Positions 1 to 8,828 of a stretch of 64,000 nucleotides of DNA are shown here, one piece after another. A model generated the notes under the pieces. It was not told the DNA's origin, ran no database searches, and saw nothing but the letters and a program-made list of their open reading frames with translations. Every line of letters begins with the position of its first letter. Positions within the stretch are counted from its first letter, which is position 1. Source of the DNA: Microterricola viridarii (lineage in GTDB: Bacteria > Actinomycetota > Actinomycetes > Actinomycetales > Microbacteriaceae); contig NZ_CP014145.1 of the NCBI RefSeq assembly GCF_001542775.1, positions 310,001-374,000 of the forward strand, in the 5' to 3' direction. Made by a program: the position numbers and the translations under genes.

Positions 1-749
1 TGAACCCCGGAACAGGCATCGACCTGGCCAAGGCCACCGAGATCGCGATCGCGGCCAAGTTCCCGGCCGAGCTCGTCGACAAGGTCGCCGAGGTCTTCGT
101 CAAGCTCTACGCCGTGTACACCGGTGAAGATGCGACCCTGGTCGAGGTCAACCCCCTCGTCCTCACCGAGGAAGGCGACATCGTCGCCCTCGACGGCAAG
201 GTCAGCCTCGACGAGAACGCCGGATTCCGTCACCCGCACCACGAGGAGCTCGAGGACCAGGCCGCGGCCGACCCGCTCGAGGCCAAGGCGAAGGCTGCCG
301 ACCTCAACTACGTCAAGCTCGACGGCTCCGTCGGCGTCATCGGCAACGGTGCAGGCCTCGTCATGTCGACCCTCGACGTCGTCGCGTACGCCGGTGAGAA
401 CCACGGCGGCGTCAAGCCCGCCAACTTCCTCGACATCGGAGGCGGAGCTTCCGCCGAGGTGATGGCGGCCGGCCTCGACGTGATCCTCGGTGACCCGCAG
501 GTCAAGAGCGTCTTCGTCAACGTCTTCGGCGGCATCACCGCCTGTGACGCGGTCGCCAAGGGCATCGTCGGCGCGCTCGCCGAGCTCGGTTCCGCAGCGA
601 ACAAGCCCCTCGTCGTGCGCCTCGACGGCAACAACGTCGAAGAAGGCCGCCGCATCCTGAACGAGGCCAACCACCCGCTGGTGACCCTGGCCGCCACCAT
701 GGACGAGGGCGCCGACAAGGCCGCCGAGCTCGCCAACGCAGCGAAGTAA
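1..749 (+). CDS. sucC: Succinyl-CoA synthetase (ADP-forming) beta subunit, 3' part
   Basis: This is the C-terminal 248 residues of the beta subunit of succinyl-CoA synthetase, the TCA-cycle enzyme that makes a nucleoside triphosphate from succinyl-CoA; the 5' end lies outside the window and the reading frame is open from base 3. The visible part holds the end of the ATP-grasp domain (VEVNPLVL) and the CoA-ligase domain with [20 protein letters not shown] and NVFGGIT. It ends 12 nt before sucD, which follows in the same operon. Identification rests on these family motifs and on the sucD neighbour and is secure. Confidence 0.97.
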   Translation, partial: NPGTGIDLAKATEIAIAAKFPAELVDKVAEVFVKLYAVYTGEDATLVEVNPLVLTEEGDIVALDGKVSLDENAGFRHPHHEELEDQAAADPLEAKAKAADLNYVKLDGSVGVIGNGAGLVMSTLDVVAYAGENHGGVKPANFLDIGGGASAEVMAAGLDVILGDPQVKSVFVNVFGGITACDAVAKGIVGALAELGSAANKPLVVRLDGNNVEEGRRILNEANHPLVTLAATMDEGADKAAELANAAK

Positions 750-761
750 GGAATCCGAGAT

Positions 762-1664
762 ATGTCAATCTTCGTCAACAAGGACTCCAAGGTCATCGTG
801 CAGGGCATCACCGGCGGTGAGGGCACCAAGCACACCGCCCTCATGCTGAAGGCCGGCACCCAGATCGTCGGCGGCGTGAATGCCCGCAAGGCAGGCACCA
901 CCGTTCTGCACACCGACGCAGACGGCAACTCGATCGAGCTGCCCGTCTTCGCCACCGTTGCAGAGGCCATGGAGCAGACCGGCGCCGACGTGTCGATCGC
1001 CTTCGTGCCGCCTGCCTTCACCAAGGATGCCGTCGTCGAGGCCATCGAGGCCGAGATCCCGCTGCTGGTCATCATCACCGAGGGCGTGCCCGTGCGCGAC
1101 TCGGCCGAGTTCTGGGCCCTCGCCCAGGACAAGGGCAACAAGACCCGCATCATCGGCCCGAACTGCCCCGGCATCATCACCCCCGGTGAGGCCCTCGTTG
1201 GCATCACCCCGGCGAACATCACCGGCAAGGGTCCGATCGGCCTCGTCTCCAAGTCGGGCACCCTGACCTACCAGATGATGTACGAGCTGCGCGACCTCGG
1301 TTTCTCGACCGCGATCGGCATCGGTGGTGACCCCATCATCGGCACCACGCACATCGATGCACTCGCTGCGTTCGAGGCTGACCCCGAGACCAAGGCGATC
1401 GTCATGATCGGTGAGATCGGTGGCGACGCCGAGGAGCGCGCGGCCGAGTTCATCAAGGCCAACGTCACGAAGCCCGTTGTCGGCTACGTGGCCGGCTTCA
1501 CGGCGCCGGAGGGCAAGACCATGGGCCACGCCGGCGCCATCGTCTCCGGCTCGGCCGGAACCGCTCAGGCCAAGAAGGAGGCCCTCGAGGCCGCAGGCGT
1601 CAAGGTCGGCAAGACGCCGTCCGAGACGGCCGCCCTGCTGCGCGAGGTGTACGCCGCCCTCTAG
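762..1664 (+). CDS. sucD: Succinyl-CoA synthetase alpha subunit
   Basis: Alpha subunit of succinyl-CoA synthetase, 300 residues, the usual length of the family. The N-terminal CoA-binding Rossmann fold carries [10 protein letters not shown], and the phosphohistidine loop is visible as [10 protein letters not shown] at about residue 250. The ATG is preceded by AAGGA, and the gene sits 12 nt behind sucC, so the two subunits are co-translated. A strong hairpin closes the operon directly downstream. Confidence 0.98.
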   Translation: MSIFVNKDSKVIVQGITGGEGTKHTALMLKAGTQIVGGVNARKAGTTVLHTDADGNSIELPVFATVAEAMEQTGADVSIAFVPPAFTKDAVVEAIEAEIPLLVIITEGVPVRDSAEFWALAQDKGNKTRIIGPNCPGIITPGEALVGITPANITGKGPIGLVSKSGTLTYQMMYELRDLGFSTAIGIGGDPIIGTTHIDALAAFEADPETKAIVMIGEIGGDAEERAAEFIKANVTKPVVGYVAGFTAPEGKTMGHAGAIVSGSAGTAQAKKEALEAAGVKVGKTPSETAALLREVYAAL

Positions 1665-1682
1665 GCTGCACCGCTGCACTCG

Positions 1683-1716
1683 AAGGCCCGTCCCGCTCGC
1701 GCGGGGCGGGCCTTCT
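1683..1716 (+). terminator. Terminator after sucCD
   Basis: A GC-rich hairpin with arms AAGGCCCGTCCCGC and GCGGGGCGGGCCTT (one G-T pair) around a 4-nt loop, followed by TCT. It lies 18 nt after the sucD stop codon and fits a factor-independent terminator. Confidence 0.8.
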
Positions 1717-1798
1717 GCGTGCCCCGCACGGAATATTGGCTCTGTCGCGCGGGGCGGCGCGTGGCTACAGTGGGCACAGCAGGCGGAGGAGGCACGTC

Positions 1799-3259
1799 AT
1801 GGCCCGAGGCAGTAGCGCAGATTTGGAGGCGCTCGTCGCCCGGTTGCAGCGTGAGAACGCGGCGCTCCGGGCAGGTGAGGTTCCGGATACCGGCCCCGAC
1901 GTCATCCCGGTCGAGATCATCGCGACCCCGCATCGGCGCAGCCGCGGCTGGTCGGTGCTTTCTGCCATCCTCATCGTGGTCGGCCTGCTTCTGGCGCCGA
2001 TCGCGGTGGTGTCAAGCTGGGCGAAAGCGCAGCTGAGCAGCGCCGACCAGTTCGTGGCTACGTTCGCGCCGCTGGCCGAGGACCCCGCCGTGCAGAACTA
2101 CATCTCCGACCAGCTCGTCACCGCCATCGAGGCGCACGTCGACATTGCCGGAATCACGTCGGAGCTCTTCGACGGGATCAGCCAGCTCGGGCTCCCGCCG
2201 CGGGCGGCCGACGCGCTGAAGCTGCTTGAGGCGCCAGCGGTCGCGGGCGTCAAGAACCTCGTCTCGACCACCGTCGACAAACTCGTAGCCTCAGACGCCT
2301 TCAAAGACCTGTGGGCGCAGGCCCTCCGCGTCAGCCACAACCAGTTGACGGCCACCCTGGAGGGCCAGTCCAACGCGGCGCTGTCGATCAGCGGCAACGG
2401 TGAGCTCGGCATCCAGATCGGGCCGCTCGTGGATGCGGTGAAGCAGCGGCTGGTCGATCAGGGTTTCGGGTTCGCCGCGAGCATCCCCACAGTGCAGCTC
2501 ACCGTCGTGGTCGCGACGGCCGACGCCTTCACGACCGTGCAGCTCGTCTACGGCCTGGCGATCGCGGTCGGCATCTGGCTGCCCATCATCGCGCTGCTGC
2601 TGCTGGCGGCTGGCGTGCTCCTGGCCCGGCGCCGGGTGAACGCGCTGGTGGCCACCTCCGTCGCGTTGGGCGTCGTCATGCTGATCTTGGCCGCCGGCTT
2701 CGGAATCGGCCGGCTCTTCTTCGTCGCCGGGGTGTCGCCGAGCGTGCTGCCGGCCGATGCGGCCGGGGCGATCTACGACCAGGTGATCCAGCTCATGCAG
2801 TCGACGACCACGGCCATCACCGTGTTGGCGTTCACGATCGCGCTGATCGCCTGGTTCAGCGGGCCGTACTCGCTCGCCGTGAAGCTGCGCGGGCTGATCG
2901 GATCCGGCCTCGACTCCGCGCGCGGCGCGGCAGAGCAGCGGGGCATCACGACCGGCCGCTTCGGGCGGTGGATGTACCGCCAGCGGGTGCTGGTGCGCGT
3001 GCTGATCGCCGTGGTGGCCAGCGCCGTGCTGCTGCTCTCCCGGCCGCTGCACGCCGGCATCATCGTCTGGACGGCCGTCTTGGCGTTGCTGGCCGTGCTC
3101 GTTGCCGAGCTGCTGCAGCGCGACGGATCAGAGCCCGCCGCGCCGTCGGGTGGCGCCGAGGATCCCCTCGCCGAGGATCCCCTCGGACCGGAGGGCCCTG
3201 ATGCGGCGCGCCCGGTCGCAGAAGACGAGCTTGTGCAAAGCAGTGACAAGCAGCCCTAA
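1799..3259 (+). CDS. Multi-pass membrane protein of the sucCD-purNH locus
   Basis: A 486-residue membrane protein of unknown function. Residues 1-30 form a short charged, coiled-coil-like helix; a first membrane helix lies at about 51-73, followed by about 180 residues likely outside the membrane and at least four further helices; the tail is acidic with a tandem AEDPL repeat encoded by a 15-bp duplication near 3158-3187. The ATG at 1799 is chosen because GGAGGAGG stands 6 nt upstream; an in-frame TTG at 1736 lacks such a site. A TACAGT box at 1766-1771 is a possible -10. Its position between sucD and perM matches the mycobacterial locus, but I cannot assign a function. Confidence 0.85.
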   Translation: MARGSSADLEALVARLQRENAALRAGEVPDTGPDVIPVEIIATPHRRSRGWSVLSAILIVVGLLLAPIAVVSSWAKAQLSSADQFVATFAPLAEDPAVQNYISDQLVTAIEAHVDIAGITSELFDGISQLGLPPRAADALKLLEAPAVAGVKNLVSTTVDKLVASDAFKDLWAQALRVSHNQLTATLEGQSNAALSISGNGELGIQIGPLVDAVKQRLVDQGFGFAASIPTVQLTVVVATADAFTTVQLVYGLAIAVGIWLPIIALLLLAAGVLLARRRVNALVATSVALGVVMLILAAGFGIGRLFFVAGVSPSVLPADAAGAIYDQVIQLMQSTTTAITVLAFTIALIAWFSGPYSLAVKLRGLIGSGLDSARGAAEQRGITTGRFGRWMYRQRVLVRVLIAVVASAVLLLSRPLHAGIIVWTAVLALLAVLVAELLQRDGSEPAAPSGGAEDPLAEDPLGPEGPDAARPVAEDELVQSSDKQP

Positions 3260-3271
3260 GCGAGTAATACT
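3243..3271 (+). promoter_or_regulatory. Promoter of a leaderless small gene, inside the end of the upstream gene
   Basis: GTGACA (3243-3248, five of six bases of a -35 box) is followed after 16 bp by TAATAC (3265-3270). The next ATG is at 3278, so transcription would begin at or next to the start codon. The -35 box lies inside the last codons of the preceding membrane-protein gene. Confidence 0.6.
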
Positions 3272-3277
3272 CAGCTT

Positions 3278-3400
3278 ATGGACTACGAACTCCTGCAAAC
3301 TGTGTTCCGGCTCGGCCTGGTCACCTTCGCCTCGGTCATGATCATCATCGGCCTCGCCTGCCTGGTCGCCCTCGCCAAGGCGCCGTACCGCAATAAGTAG
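3278..3400 (+). CDS. 40-residue single-helix membrane protein
   Basis: A short ORF of 40 residues starting MDYELLQTVFRLGL. Residues about 10-33 form one hydrophobic helix and the C terminus is basic (KAPYRNK), so the tail should face the cytoplasm. There is no Shine-Dalgarno site, but a good -10 element ends 7 nt before the ATG, which points to a leaderless mRNA. It lies between the large membrane protein and the PerM-like gene. Function unknown; coding status is inferred from the dedicated promoter, the codon pattern and the clean membrane helix. Confidence 0.6.
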   Translation: MDYELLQTVFRLGLVTFASVMIIIGLACLVALAKAPYRNK

Positions 3401-3470
3401 CCGACTGCTTTGCCGGGGCTCCGCGCTTCTGCGGGCCCGGCCGCATGTGCGCGGGTAGGCTCGTGCGAGC

Positions 3471-4724
3471 ATGAACCGCATAACCATCGCCCTGCTCGCC
3501 GCCCTCGAAGCGGCCATCGCCGTCGCCATCGGGCTCGGCATCGCCCTCGTGCCGTTGACCATCCTCTGGGCGACCGGCAGCGGCTTGAGCACCGACTGGA
3601 CCGTGTTCTGGCGCGCCGCCTCCGACGTCTGGCTGCTCGGCCACGGTGTGAACCTCACACTCACCCTGCCCACCGCGTTCGTGAGCGTGCTGGCGCTTCC
3701 CGGCGCGGATGCCGCTTTCACGCTCTCGCTCGCGCCCCTCGGTTTCGCCCTGCTCACCATCGTGCTCGGCATCGGCGCCGGCCGCCGGGCGGGCAGCTCC
3801 CCACATCCGCTGCAGGCGGCCCTGATCGTCGTCGCAGTGTTCTGGGTATTGGCCAGCCTCGTAGCCCTGAGCGCCGGGCACCCCATCGCCACCCCCGCCG
3901 CCGGCAGCGCGCAGCTCCTGCCCGGCCTCATCTACACGGCGGCCGTCATCACCGGCCTCGCGCTCTCCCGCCGGGCCGTGCTGGGCACGGCCGGCCGGCG
4001 CCTAGCCGGCTCGGTACGCGACTGGGTGGACGAGCTGCCGCCCACCGCCGTGCGGCTGGTCGCCGAGGGGCTGCGCGGCGGAACCATCGCCGCGGCCGTG
4101 GTCGTCGCGGCCGGTGGCCTGCTGTTCTGCTTCTCGCTGCTCAGCAACTTCGCCACCGTCATCGGGCTCTACGAGTCGCTACAGGCCGGGGCGCTTGGCG
4201 GCATCGCGCTGACCCTGCTGCAACTGGCTCTGTTGCCGAACGCCGTGATCTGGTCCGCCAGTTGGGTCGTCGGCCCCGGTTTCGCCGTCGGCGTTGGCAG
4301 CAGCGTCTCGCCCGGCGCCACCGTGCTCGGGCCCGTGCCCGGCCTGCCGCTGCTCGGCGCGCTGCCCGACGGGGCGACGGGGCCGGGGTTCCTGGTGCTG
4401 TTGGTGCCGATCCTGGCCGGCTTCGCCGTCGGCATGCTGCTGCGCCAGCGGATGCCGCAGGCCAAGCCGCGCGCGCGGCTGCTGATCGGCTACGGACTCG
4501 CCGTCGGCGTGACCACCGGCGTGATCCTGGGGCTGCTGGCCTGGATCTCCGCCGGCGCGGCCGGACCCGGCCGGCTGCAGGAGCTCGGGCCCAACCCGTG
4601 GCTGGTCGCCGCGTTCGCCGCCCTCGAGGTGGCGCTGCCGGCGATGCTCGGTTTGTACGCGGGCTCCGTCGCCAAGCTCCCGATGCGACGCGGCCGCAGC
4701 ACGGTCTCCGAACCGGCCGCCTGA
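3471..4724 (+). CDS. perM: DUF6350 / PerM-like polytopic membrane protein
   Basis: A 417-residue protein made almost entirely of hydrophobic helices (eight or more). In mycobacteria the gene between sucCD and purN is PerM, a DUF6350 membrane protein linked to cell division; the same position and overall architecture lead to this call, which I infer from context rather than from a catalytic motif. A TAGGCT hexamer at 3456-3461 lies 9 nt before the ATG, so the transcript has almost no leader. The intergenic gap before purN is only 23 nt. Confidence 0.75.
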   Translation: MNRITIALLAALEAAIAVAIGLGIALVPLTILWATGSGLSTDWTVFWRAASDVWLLGHGVNLTLTLPTAFVSVLALPGADAAFTLSLAPLGFALLTIVLGIGAGRRAGSSPHPLQAALIVVAVFWVLASLVALSAGHPIATPAAGSAQLLPGLIYTAAVITGLALSRRAVLGTAGRRLAGSVRDWVDELPPTAVRLVAEGLRGGTIAAAVVVAAGGLLFCFSLLSNFATVIGLYESLQAGALGGIALTLLQLALLPNAVIWSASWVVGPGFAVGVGSSVSPGATVLGPVPGLPLLGALPDGATGPGFLVLLVPILAGFAVGMLLRQRMPQAKPRARLLIGYGLAVGVTTGVILGLLAWISAGAAGPGRLQELGPNPWLVAAFAALEVALPAMLGLYAGSVAKLPMRRGRSTVSEPAA

Positions 4725-4735
4725 GTTCGCTGCGA

Positions 4736-4741
4736 TAGGCT
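4736..4741 (+). promoter_or_regulatory. -10 element of leaderless purN
   Basis: TAGGCT followed by exactly six bases and the GTG start of purN. No ribosome-binding site is present, consistent with leaderless transcription from the start codon. Confidence 0.55.
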
Positions 4742-4747
4742 CGACAC

Positions 4748-5341
4748 GTGCTGAAGCTCGTCGTGTTGATCTCTGGAACCGGATCGAACCTTCGGGCACT
4801 GCTCGAAGCCGCGCAGGACGATGACTTCGGCGCCCGCGTCGTCGCCATCGGCGCCGACCGCGACGCCGACGGCCTTGCCCTCGGCGAGGAATTCGGCATC
4901 CCGACCTTCACCGTGCCGTTCACGTCCTTCCCCGACCGGGCCAGCTGGGGCGACGAGCTTCTCGCGCAGGTGCAGCAGTGGCAACCGGACCTGGTGGTGC
5001 TCAGCGGCCTGATGCGCCTGGTGCCGCCGCGTTTCGTGGCCGCGCTCACGCCCAACCTGCTGAACACGCACCCCGCCTACCTGCCCGAGTTCCCCGGCGC
5101 GCACGGAGTGCGCGACGCGATCGCCGCCGGCGTCGATCAGAGTGGGGCGAGCCTGATCATCGTTGACAACAGCGTCGACGGCGGCCCCATCGTCGCGCAG
5201 GAACGCGTCAGCGTGCTGCCCGGTGACACCGAGCATGATCTGCACGAGCGCATCAAACCCGTCGAACGCCGCCTGCTGATCCAGGCTGTGCGCGACATCG
5301 CCGACGGCCACGTCAATCTCAAGGAGTTCAGCACGCAATGA
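4748..5341 (+). CDS. purN: Phosphoribosylglycinamide formyltransferase
   Basis: GAR transformylase, which uses 10-formyltetrahydrofolate to formylate glycinamide ribonucleotide in purine synthesis. The 197-residue length is typical. The N terminus carries [14 protein letters not shown], and the catalytic region reads [17 protein letters not shown] with the Asn and His of the active site, followed by VDGGPIVAQ with the conserved Asp. The start is a GTG six bases after a TAGGCT box. Its last four bases overlap purH (ATGA). Confidence 0.96.
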   Translation: MLKLVVLISGTGSNLRALLEAAQDDDFGARVVAIGADRDADGLALGEEFGIPTFTVPFTSFPDRASWGDELLAQVQQWQPDLVVLSGLMRLVPPRFVAALTPNLLNTHPAYLPEFPGAHGVRDAIAAGVDQSGASLIIVDNSVDGGPIVAQERVSVLPGDTEHDLHERIKPVERRLLIQAVRDIADGHVNLKEFSTQ

Positions 5342-6942
5342 GCGGTCCCAGCCACGACCCGTCCCTCTACCGTCCGCGCGACATCGTCGCAGTGCGGCGC
5401 GCACTGCTCTCGGTGAGCGACAAGACCGACCTCCTCGAGCTGGCTGCGGCGCTGTCGGCATCCGGTGTCGAGATCGTCTCCACTGGCTCGACCGCGTCGA
5501 CGATCCGCGACGCCGGCTTTGCCGTGACGGATGTCGCCAGCGTCACCGGCTTCGCCGAGGCGCTCGACGGCCGCGTCAAGACGCTGCACCCCGCCGTGCA
5601 CGCCGGCCTGCTCGCCGACCTGCGCCTCGAGTCGCACGAGGCCCAGCTGCTCGAGCTCGGCATCGCGCCGTTCGAGCTCGTCGTCGTGAACCTCTACCCC
5701 TTCGCCGAGACGGTCGCCTCCGGTGCGCCCGCCGCCGACATCGTCGAGCAGATCGACATCGGCGGCCCCGCCATGGTGCGCGCATCGGCCAAGAACCACG
5801 CCAACGTGGCCATCGTGGTCTCGCCGACCCGCTACCCCGAGATCATTGCAGCGCTGCAGGCCGGCGGCACCACGCTGGCCGCGCGCCAGGCACTGGCCGC
5901 CGAGGCGTTCCGTCACACCGCCAGCTACGACGTCAATGTCGCCAGCTGGATCGGCACCGTCGTCGCCCCCGACGACGAGGGAACCGGCTTCCCCGGCTGG
6001 GTCGGCGCCACCTGGACCCGCCAGCAGTCGCTGCGCTACGGCGAGAACTCGCACCAGGCCGCCGCGCTTTACCGCAACCGCGAGGGCGGCGGCATCGCTC
6101 AGGCGGAGCAGCTGCACGGCAAGGAGATGTCGTACAACAACTTCGTCGACGCCGACGCGGCCGTGCGCGCCGCCTACGACTTCGCCGAGCCGGCCGTCGC
6201 CATCATCAAGCACGCCAACCCCTGCGGCATCGCCGTGGCCGCAGTCGGGGCTGTCGACCCCATCGCCTCAGCACACGAGCGGGCGCACGCCTGCGACCCC
6301 GTGTCGGCATTCGGCGGCGTCATCGCCAGCAACCGCACCGTCACCGCCGAGATGGCCCGCACCGTCAGCGGCATCTTCACGGAAGTGCTCGTCGCCCCCG
6401 GCTTCGAGCCTGAGGCGATTGAGATCCTCACCGCCAAGAAGAACATCCGCCTGCTCCAGCTGCCGGCCGACTACCGCCCCACGGCCACCGAGATCCGCCA
6501 GATCACCGGTGGACTGCTGATGCAGCAGGCCGACTCCTTCACCGACTTCAGCTCGGCCGGGTGGACGCTCGCCGCCGGCACCGAGGTTGACCCGGCGACC
6601 CGCGCCGACCTCGAGTTCGCCTGGCGGGCCTGCCGCGCGGTCAAATCCAACGGCATCCTCCTCGCCTCCGGCGGAGCCTCCGTCGGCGTCGGCATGGGCC
6701 AGGTCAACCGCGTCGACTCCTGCCACCTGGCGGTGAACCGGGCCGGCGAGCGCGCCGCCGGTTCGGTCGCGGCATCCGACGCCTTCTTCCCCTTCGCCGA
6801 CGGCCTGCAGGTGCTGCTCGACGCCGGCGTCACGGCCGTCGTGCAGCCCGGTGGCTCGGTGCGCGATGAGGAGGTCATTGCCGCCGCGAACGCCGCCGGC
6901 GTGACCATGTACTTCACCGGGGAACGCCACTTCTTCCACTAG
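5338..6942 (+). CDS. purH: Bifunctional AICAR formyltransferase / IMP cyclohydrolase
   Basis: The enzyme of the last two steps of IMP synthesis, 534 residues. The N-terminal MGS-like cyclohydrolase domain (about 1-190) has the phosphate-loop residues STGSTAST and GRVKTLHP; the C-terminal transformylase domain contains the Lys-His pair in IIKHANPCG. It is translationally coupled to purN through an ATGA overlap, giving a purNH operon. A long hairpin follows the stop codon. Confidence 0.98.
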   Translation: MSGPSHDPSLYRPRDIVAVRRALLSVSDKTDLLELAAALSASGVEIVSTGSTASTIRDAGFAVTDVASVTGFAEALDGRVKTLHPAVHAGLLADLRLESHEAQLLELGIAPFELVVVNLYPFAETVASGAPAADIVEQIDIGGPAMVRASAKNHANVAIVVSPTRYPEIIAALQAGGTTLAARQALAAEAFRHTASYDVNVASWIGTVVAPDDEGTGFPGWVGATWTRQQSLRYGENSHQAAALYRNREGGGIAQAEQLHGKEMSYNNFVDADAAVRAAYDFAEPAVAIIKHANPCGIAVAAVGAVDPIASAHERAHACDPVSAFGGVIASNRTVTAEMARTVSGIFTEVLVAPGFEPEAIEILTAKKNIRLLQLPADYRPTATEIRQITGGLLMQQADSFTDFSSAGWTLAAGTEVDPATRADLEFAWRACRAVKSNGILLASGGASVGVGMGQVNRVDSCHLAVNRAGERAAGSVAASDAFFPFADGLQVLLDAGVTAVVQPGGSVRDEEVIAAANAAGVTMYFTGERHFFH

Positions 6943-6956
6943 AAGTCACACCCCGA

Positions 6957-6997
6957 AGACGACCGGATGCCGCAACAGTGGCATCCGGTCGTCTCTG
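6957..6997 (+). terminator. Terminator after purH built from an inverted GGATGCC pair
   Basis: Perfect 14-bp arms GACGACCGGATGCC (6958-6971) and GGCATCCGGTCGTC (6980-6993) around an 8-nt loop, followed by TCTGTGT. The arms contain the window-wide repeated motif CGGATGCC in both orientations. Confidence 0.85.
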
Positions 6998-7016
6998 TGT
7001 GGGGTCGCTGTCGCGG

Positions 7017-7022
7017 TAGTCT
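7017..7022 (+). promoter_or_regulatory. -10 element of the leaderless dimethylargininase gene
   Basis: TAGTCT ends six bases before the ATG at 7029 and no ribosome-binding site is seen, so the mRNA probably starts at the initiation codon. Confidence 0.55.
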
Positions 7023-7028
7023 CGCTGC

Positions 7029-8327
7029 ATGACTTCTTCGGATGCCGCCGCCGCCGACACCCCTGCCCCGCCCACTGTGAACCCCATCCCGCCGGCCCGA
7101 CCCGTGCGCCGCCCGGAGCGGCCGCGCAGTACCTCGGCCTCCGTGCTTTCGGCCCTCACCGTGGCACTCGGCGCCTACCTCGTGACCGTGCTCGGCTACT
7201 TCATCAGCAGTGGCCAGCAGAGCCAGGCGATCAGCCAATTCGGCGGATTCTTCGCACTGCCCGCCTTGATCGCCTTCGTGCTGCTGGCTGTGTTCAACCT
7301 GCTCGGTGCCACGCGCGCCTGGCTGCCCGCCCTCGCCGGCGGACTCGGCGCCGGCATCGTCGGGGCTCTGCTCGGCTCGGCTGTCCTGCTCTCGGCCTCC
7401 ACCGGCAACATCTTCGCCTCCGATGTCGTCGTCTACCTGTTCGGCAGCCTGGTCGGCTTCAACCTGCTGTTCGTGCTCTCCGTCGCCATCCTCTCTGCCC
7501 TGCTCGGGCCGCGCGTGTACGACTCTGTCATGGGGTTCCGCACCATTGGGCGTCGCACGGGGGAGCGCCACGTGGCGCTCGTGCGCATCCCGGCGTCCAA
7601 CCTCGCCGACGGTGAGCTGACACACATCGACCGCATCCCGGTCAACATCGAGCTTGCCGACCAGCAGTGGGACAACTACTGCGCCGCCCTGGACGCGGAG
7701 GGCTGGGAGACGATCGAAGTTCCGGCCGCACCCGAGATGGCCGATTCGGTGTTCATCGAGGACGCCGTCGTCATGTTCGGCGAGCTGGCCGTGATCACCA
7801 ACCCGGGCGCCGAGTCGCGCAGCGGCGAGATCGTCGGCGCCGAGCAGGCCGTGCGCGAGCTCGGTGGGCTGATGATCCAGCGCATCAGCGCCCCCGGCAC
7901 CCTCGACGGTGGTGACGTGCTGAAGATCGGCATGACCGTCTACGTCGGCCGCTCCCTGCGCACGAACGCGGAGGGCATCCGCCAGCTGCGCGTCATGCTG
8001 GCCCCGCACGGCTACACGGTCGTCGCGGTGCCGCTCAGCAAGGCGCTGCACCTGAAGAGCTCCGTCACCGCGCTGCCGGACGGCACCGTGATCGGCTGGG
8101 CTCCCGTCGTCGACCACCCCGAGCTCTTCGACCGCTTCCTGGCGATGCCGGAGGAGTCCGGCGCGGCCGTCGTCGTGCTCAGCCCGGACACCGTGCTGAT
8201 GGCGGCATCCGCCCCGCAGAGCGCCGCCCTCATCGCCGACCTCGGCTACCGGGTCGTCACCGTCGACATCTCGGAGTTCGAGAAGCTGGAGGGCTGCGTC
8301 ACCTGCCTCAGCGTGCGCGTGCGCTGA
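7029..8327 (+). CDS. Membrane-anchored dimethylargininase (N-terminal transmembrane domain fused to DDAH)
   Basis: A 432-residue two-part protein. Residues about 1-40 are Ala/Pro-rich, about 40-160 hold four hydrophobic helices, and about 165-432 form an amidinotransferase-fold domain of the NG,NG-dimethylarginine dimethylaminohydrolase type. This enzyme class hydrolyses methylated arginines to citrulline. The catalytic His is visible in KALHLKSSVTAL (about residue 340) and the nucleophilic Cys in the C-terminal LEGCVTCLSVRVR (second Cys, about 426). Known bacterial DDAHs are soluble and about 250-290 residues, so the membrane domain is an addition. The start has no Shine-Dalgarno site and looks leaderless. 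Confidence 0.85.
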   Translation: MTSSDAAAADTPAPPTVNPIPPARPVRRPERPRSTSASVLSALTVALGAYLVTVLGYFISSGQQSQAISQFGGFFALPALIAFVLLAVFNLLGATRAWLPALAGGLGAGIVGALLGSAVLLSASTGNIFASDVVVYLFGSLVGFNLLFVLSVAILSALLGPRVYDSVMGFRTIGRRTGERHVALVRIPASNLADGELTHIDRIPVNIELADQQWDNYCAALDAEGWETIEVPAAPEMADSVFIEDAVVMFGELAVITNPGAESRSGEIVGAEQAVRELGGLMIQRISAPGTLDGGDVLKIGMTVYVGRSLRTNAEGIRQLRVMLAPHGYTVVAVPLSKALHLKSSVTALPDGTVIGWAPVVDHPELFDRFLAMPEESGAAVVVLSPDTVLMAASAPQSAALIADLGYRVVTVDISEFEKLEGCVTCLSVRVR

Positions 8328-8347
8328 GCCGCCCCTGTTCTGACCCC

Positions 8348-8380
8348 AGCCCGCGCGGACCTTCGGCCCGCGCGGGCTTG
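8348..8380 (+). terminator. Terminator after the dimethylargininase gene
   Basis: Arms AGCCCGCGCGG (8348-8358) and CCGCGCGGGCT (8368-8378) are perfectly complementary and are followed by TGTCTGTG. Confidence 0.75.
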
Positions 8381-8455
8381 TCTGTGTGCCCAGCCCTTGA
8401 TTCGGCCGACACCCACCCCACCTGGCAGCCCGCAACAATCGGTGCCGAAAAGCCC

Positions 8456-8485
8456 TTGCGCCCACGCTGGCCCGCCCCATATTCT
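8456..8485 (+). promoter_or_regulatory. Promoter of the ABC exporter operon
   Basis: TTGCGC (8456-8461) and TATTCT (8480-8485) are separated by 18 bp. Transcription from about 8492 would give a leader of roughly 335 nt before the first exporter gene, which includes a small ORF with a strong ribosome-binding site. Confidence 0.5.
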
Positions 8486-8562
8486 GTAAGGCTGTGCGCA
8501 GCGCCGGTTCGGATGACGCGTGCGCAGCACCGGATGACACAACGACGCGCCAGGAGGATGCA

Positions 8563-8664
8563 ATGACACAGACAGCACACACCACGGTTCAGAGCCGTTA
8601 TGTGGGTGGCGCTGCCCGTGGCGCGTCCCCCCGCCCCGCCCGCGTCCTTCTCCCGGCGCACTAG
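8563..8664 (+). CDS. 33-residue leader peptide upstream of the ABC exporter
   Basis: A short ORF ([13 protein letters not shown] to VLLPAH) with an excellent ribosome-binding site AGGAGG 5 nt before the ATG. The C-terminal half is rich in Arg and Pro ([13 protein letters not shown]). It lies alone in the long leader of a heterodimeric ABC exporter operon whose own start is a weak TTG. This is the layout of a translation-sensing leader peptide, as known for the Bacillus BmrCD exporter, but the role here is inference. No similarity to a named peptide is recognised. Confidence 0.5.
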   Translation: MTQTAHTTVQSRYVGGAARGASPRPARVLLPAH

Positions 8665-8723
8665 GCGACGCCGCACAGGCACCGCCCAGCAGCCCGCCCT
8701 CGCGCGAGCTACCGCTCTTCACA

Positions 8724-8743
8724 CGGAGACCACGTCGTCTCCG
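8724..8743 (+). other. Leader hairpin before the ABC exporter
   Basis: CGGAGAC (8724-8730) and GTCTCCG (8737-8743) form a perfect 7-bp stem with a 6-nt loop between the leader-peptide stop and the exporter start. A further short palindrome, GTCCGGCCGGAC, follows near 8760. No T-tract follows, so it is at most one arm of an attenuation or translation-control structure. Confidence 0.35.
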
Positions 8744-8828
8744 CCCGTTCGCGCCGCCCGTCCGGCCGGACCGAATCTGCGACCGCGCGACCGCGGCCCT
8801 CGCACCACTCACTACTTGGGGAACCACC

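Noticed and set aside
308..1261. Long antisense open frames, for example over sucCD, the ABC exporters and the rib operon
   Set aside because: GC-rich DNA yields long shadow frames; these lack ribosome-binding sites and show composition-driven protein sequence, while the opposite strand has clear enzymes.
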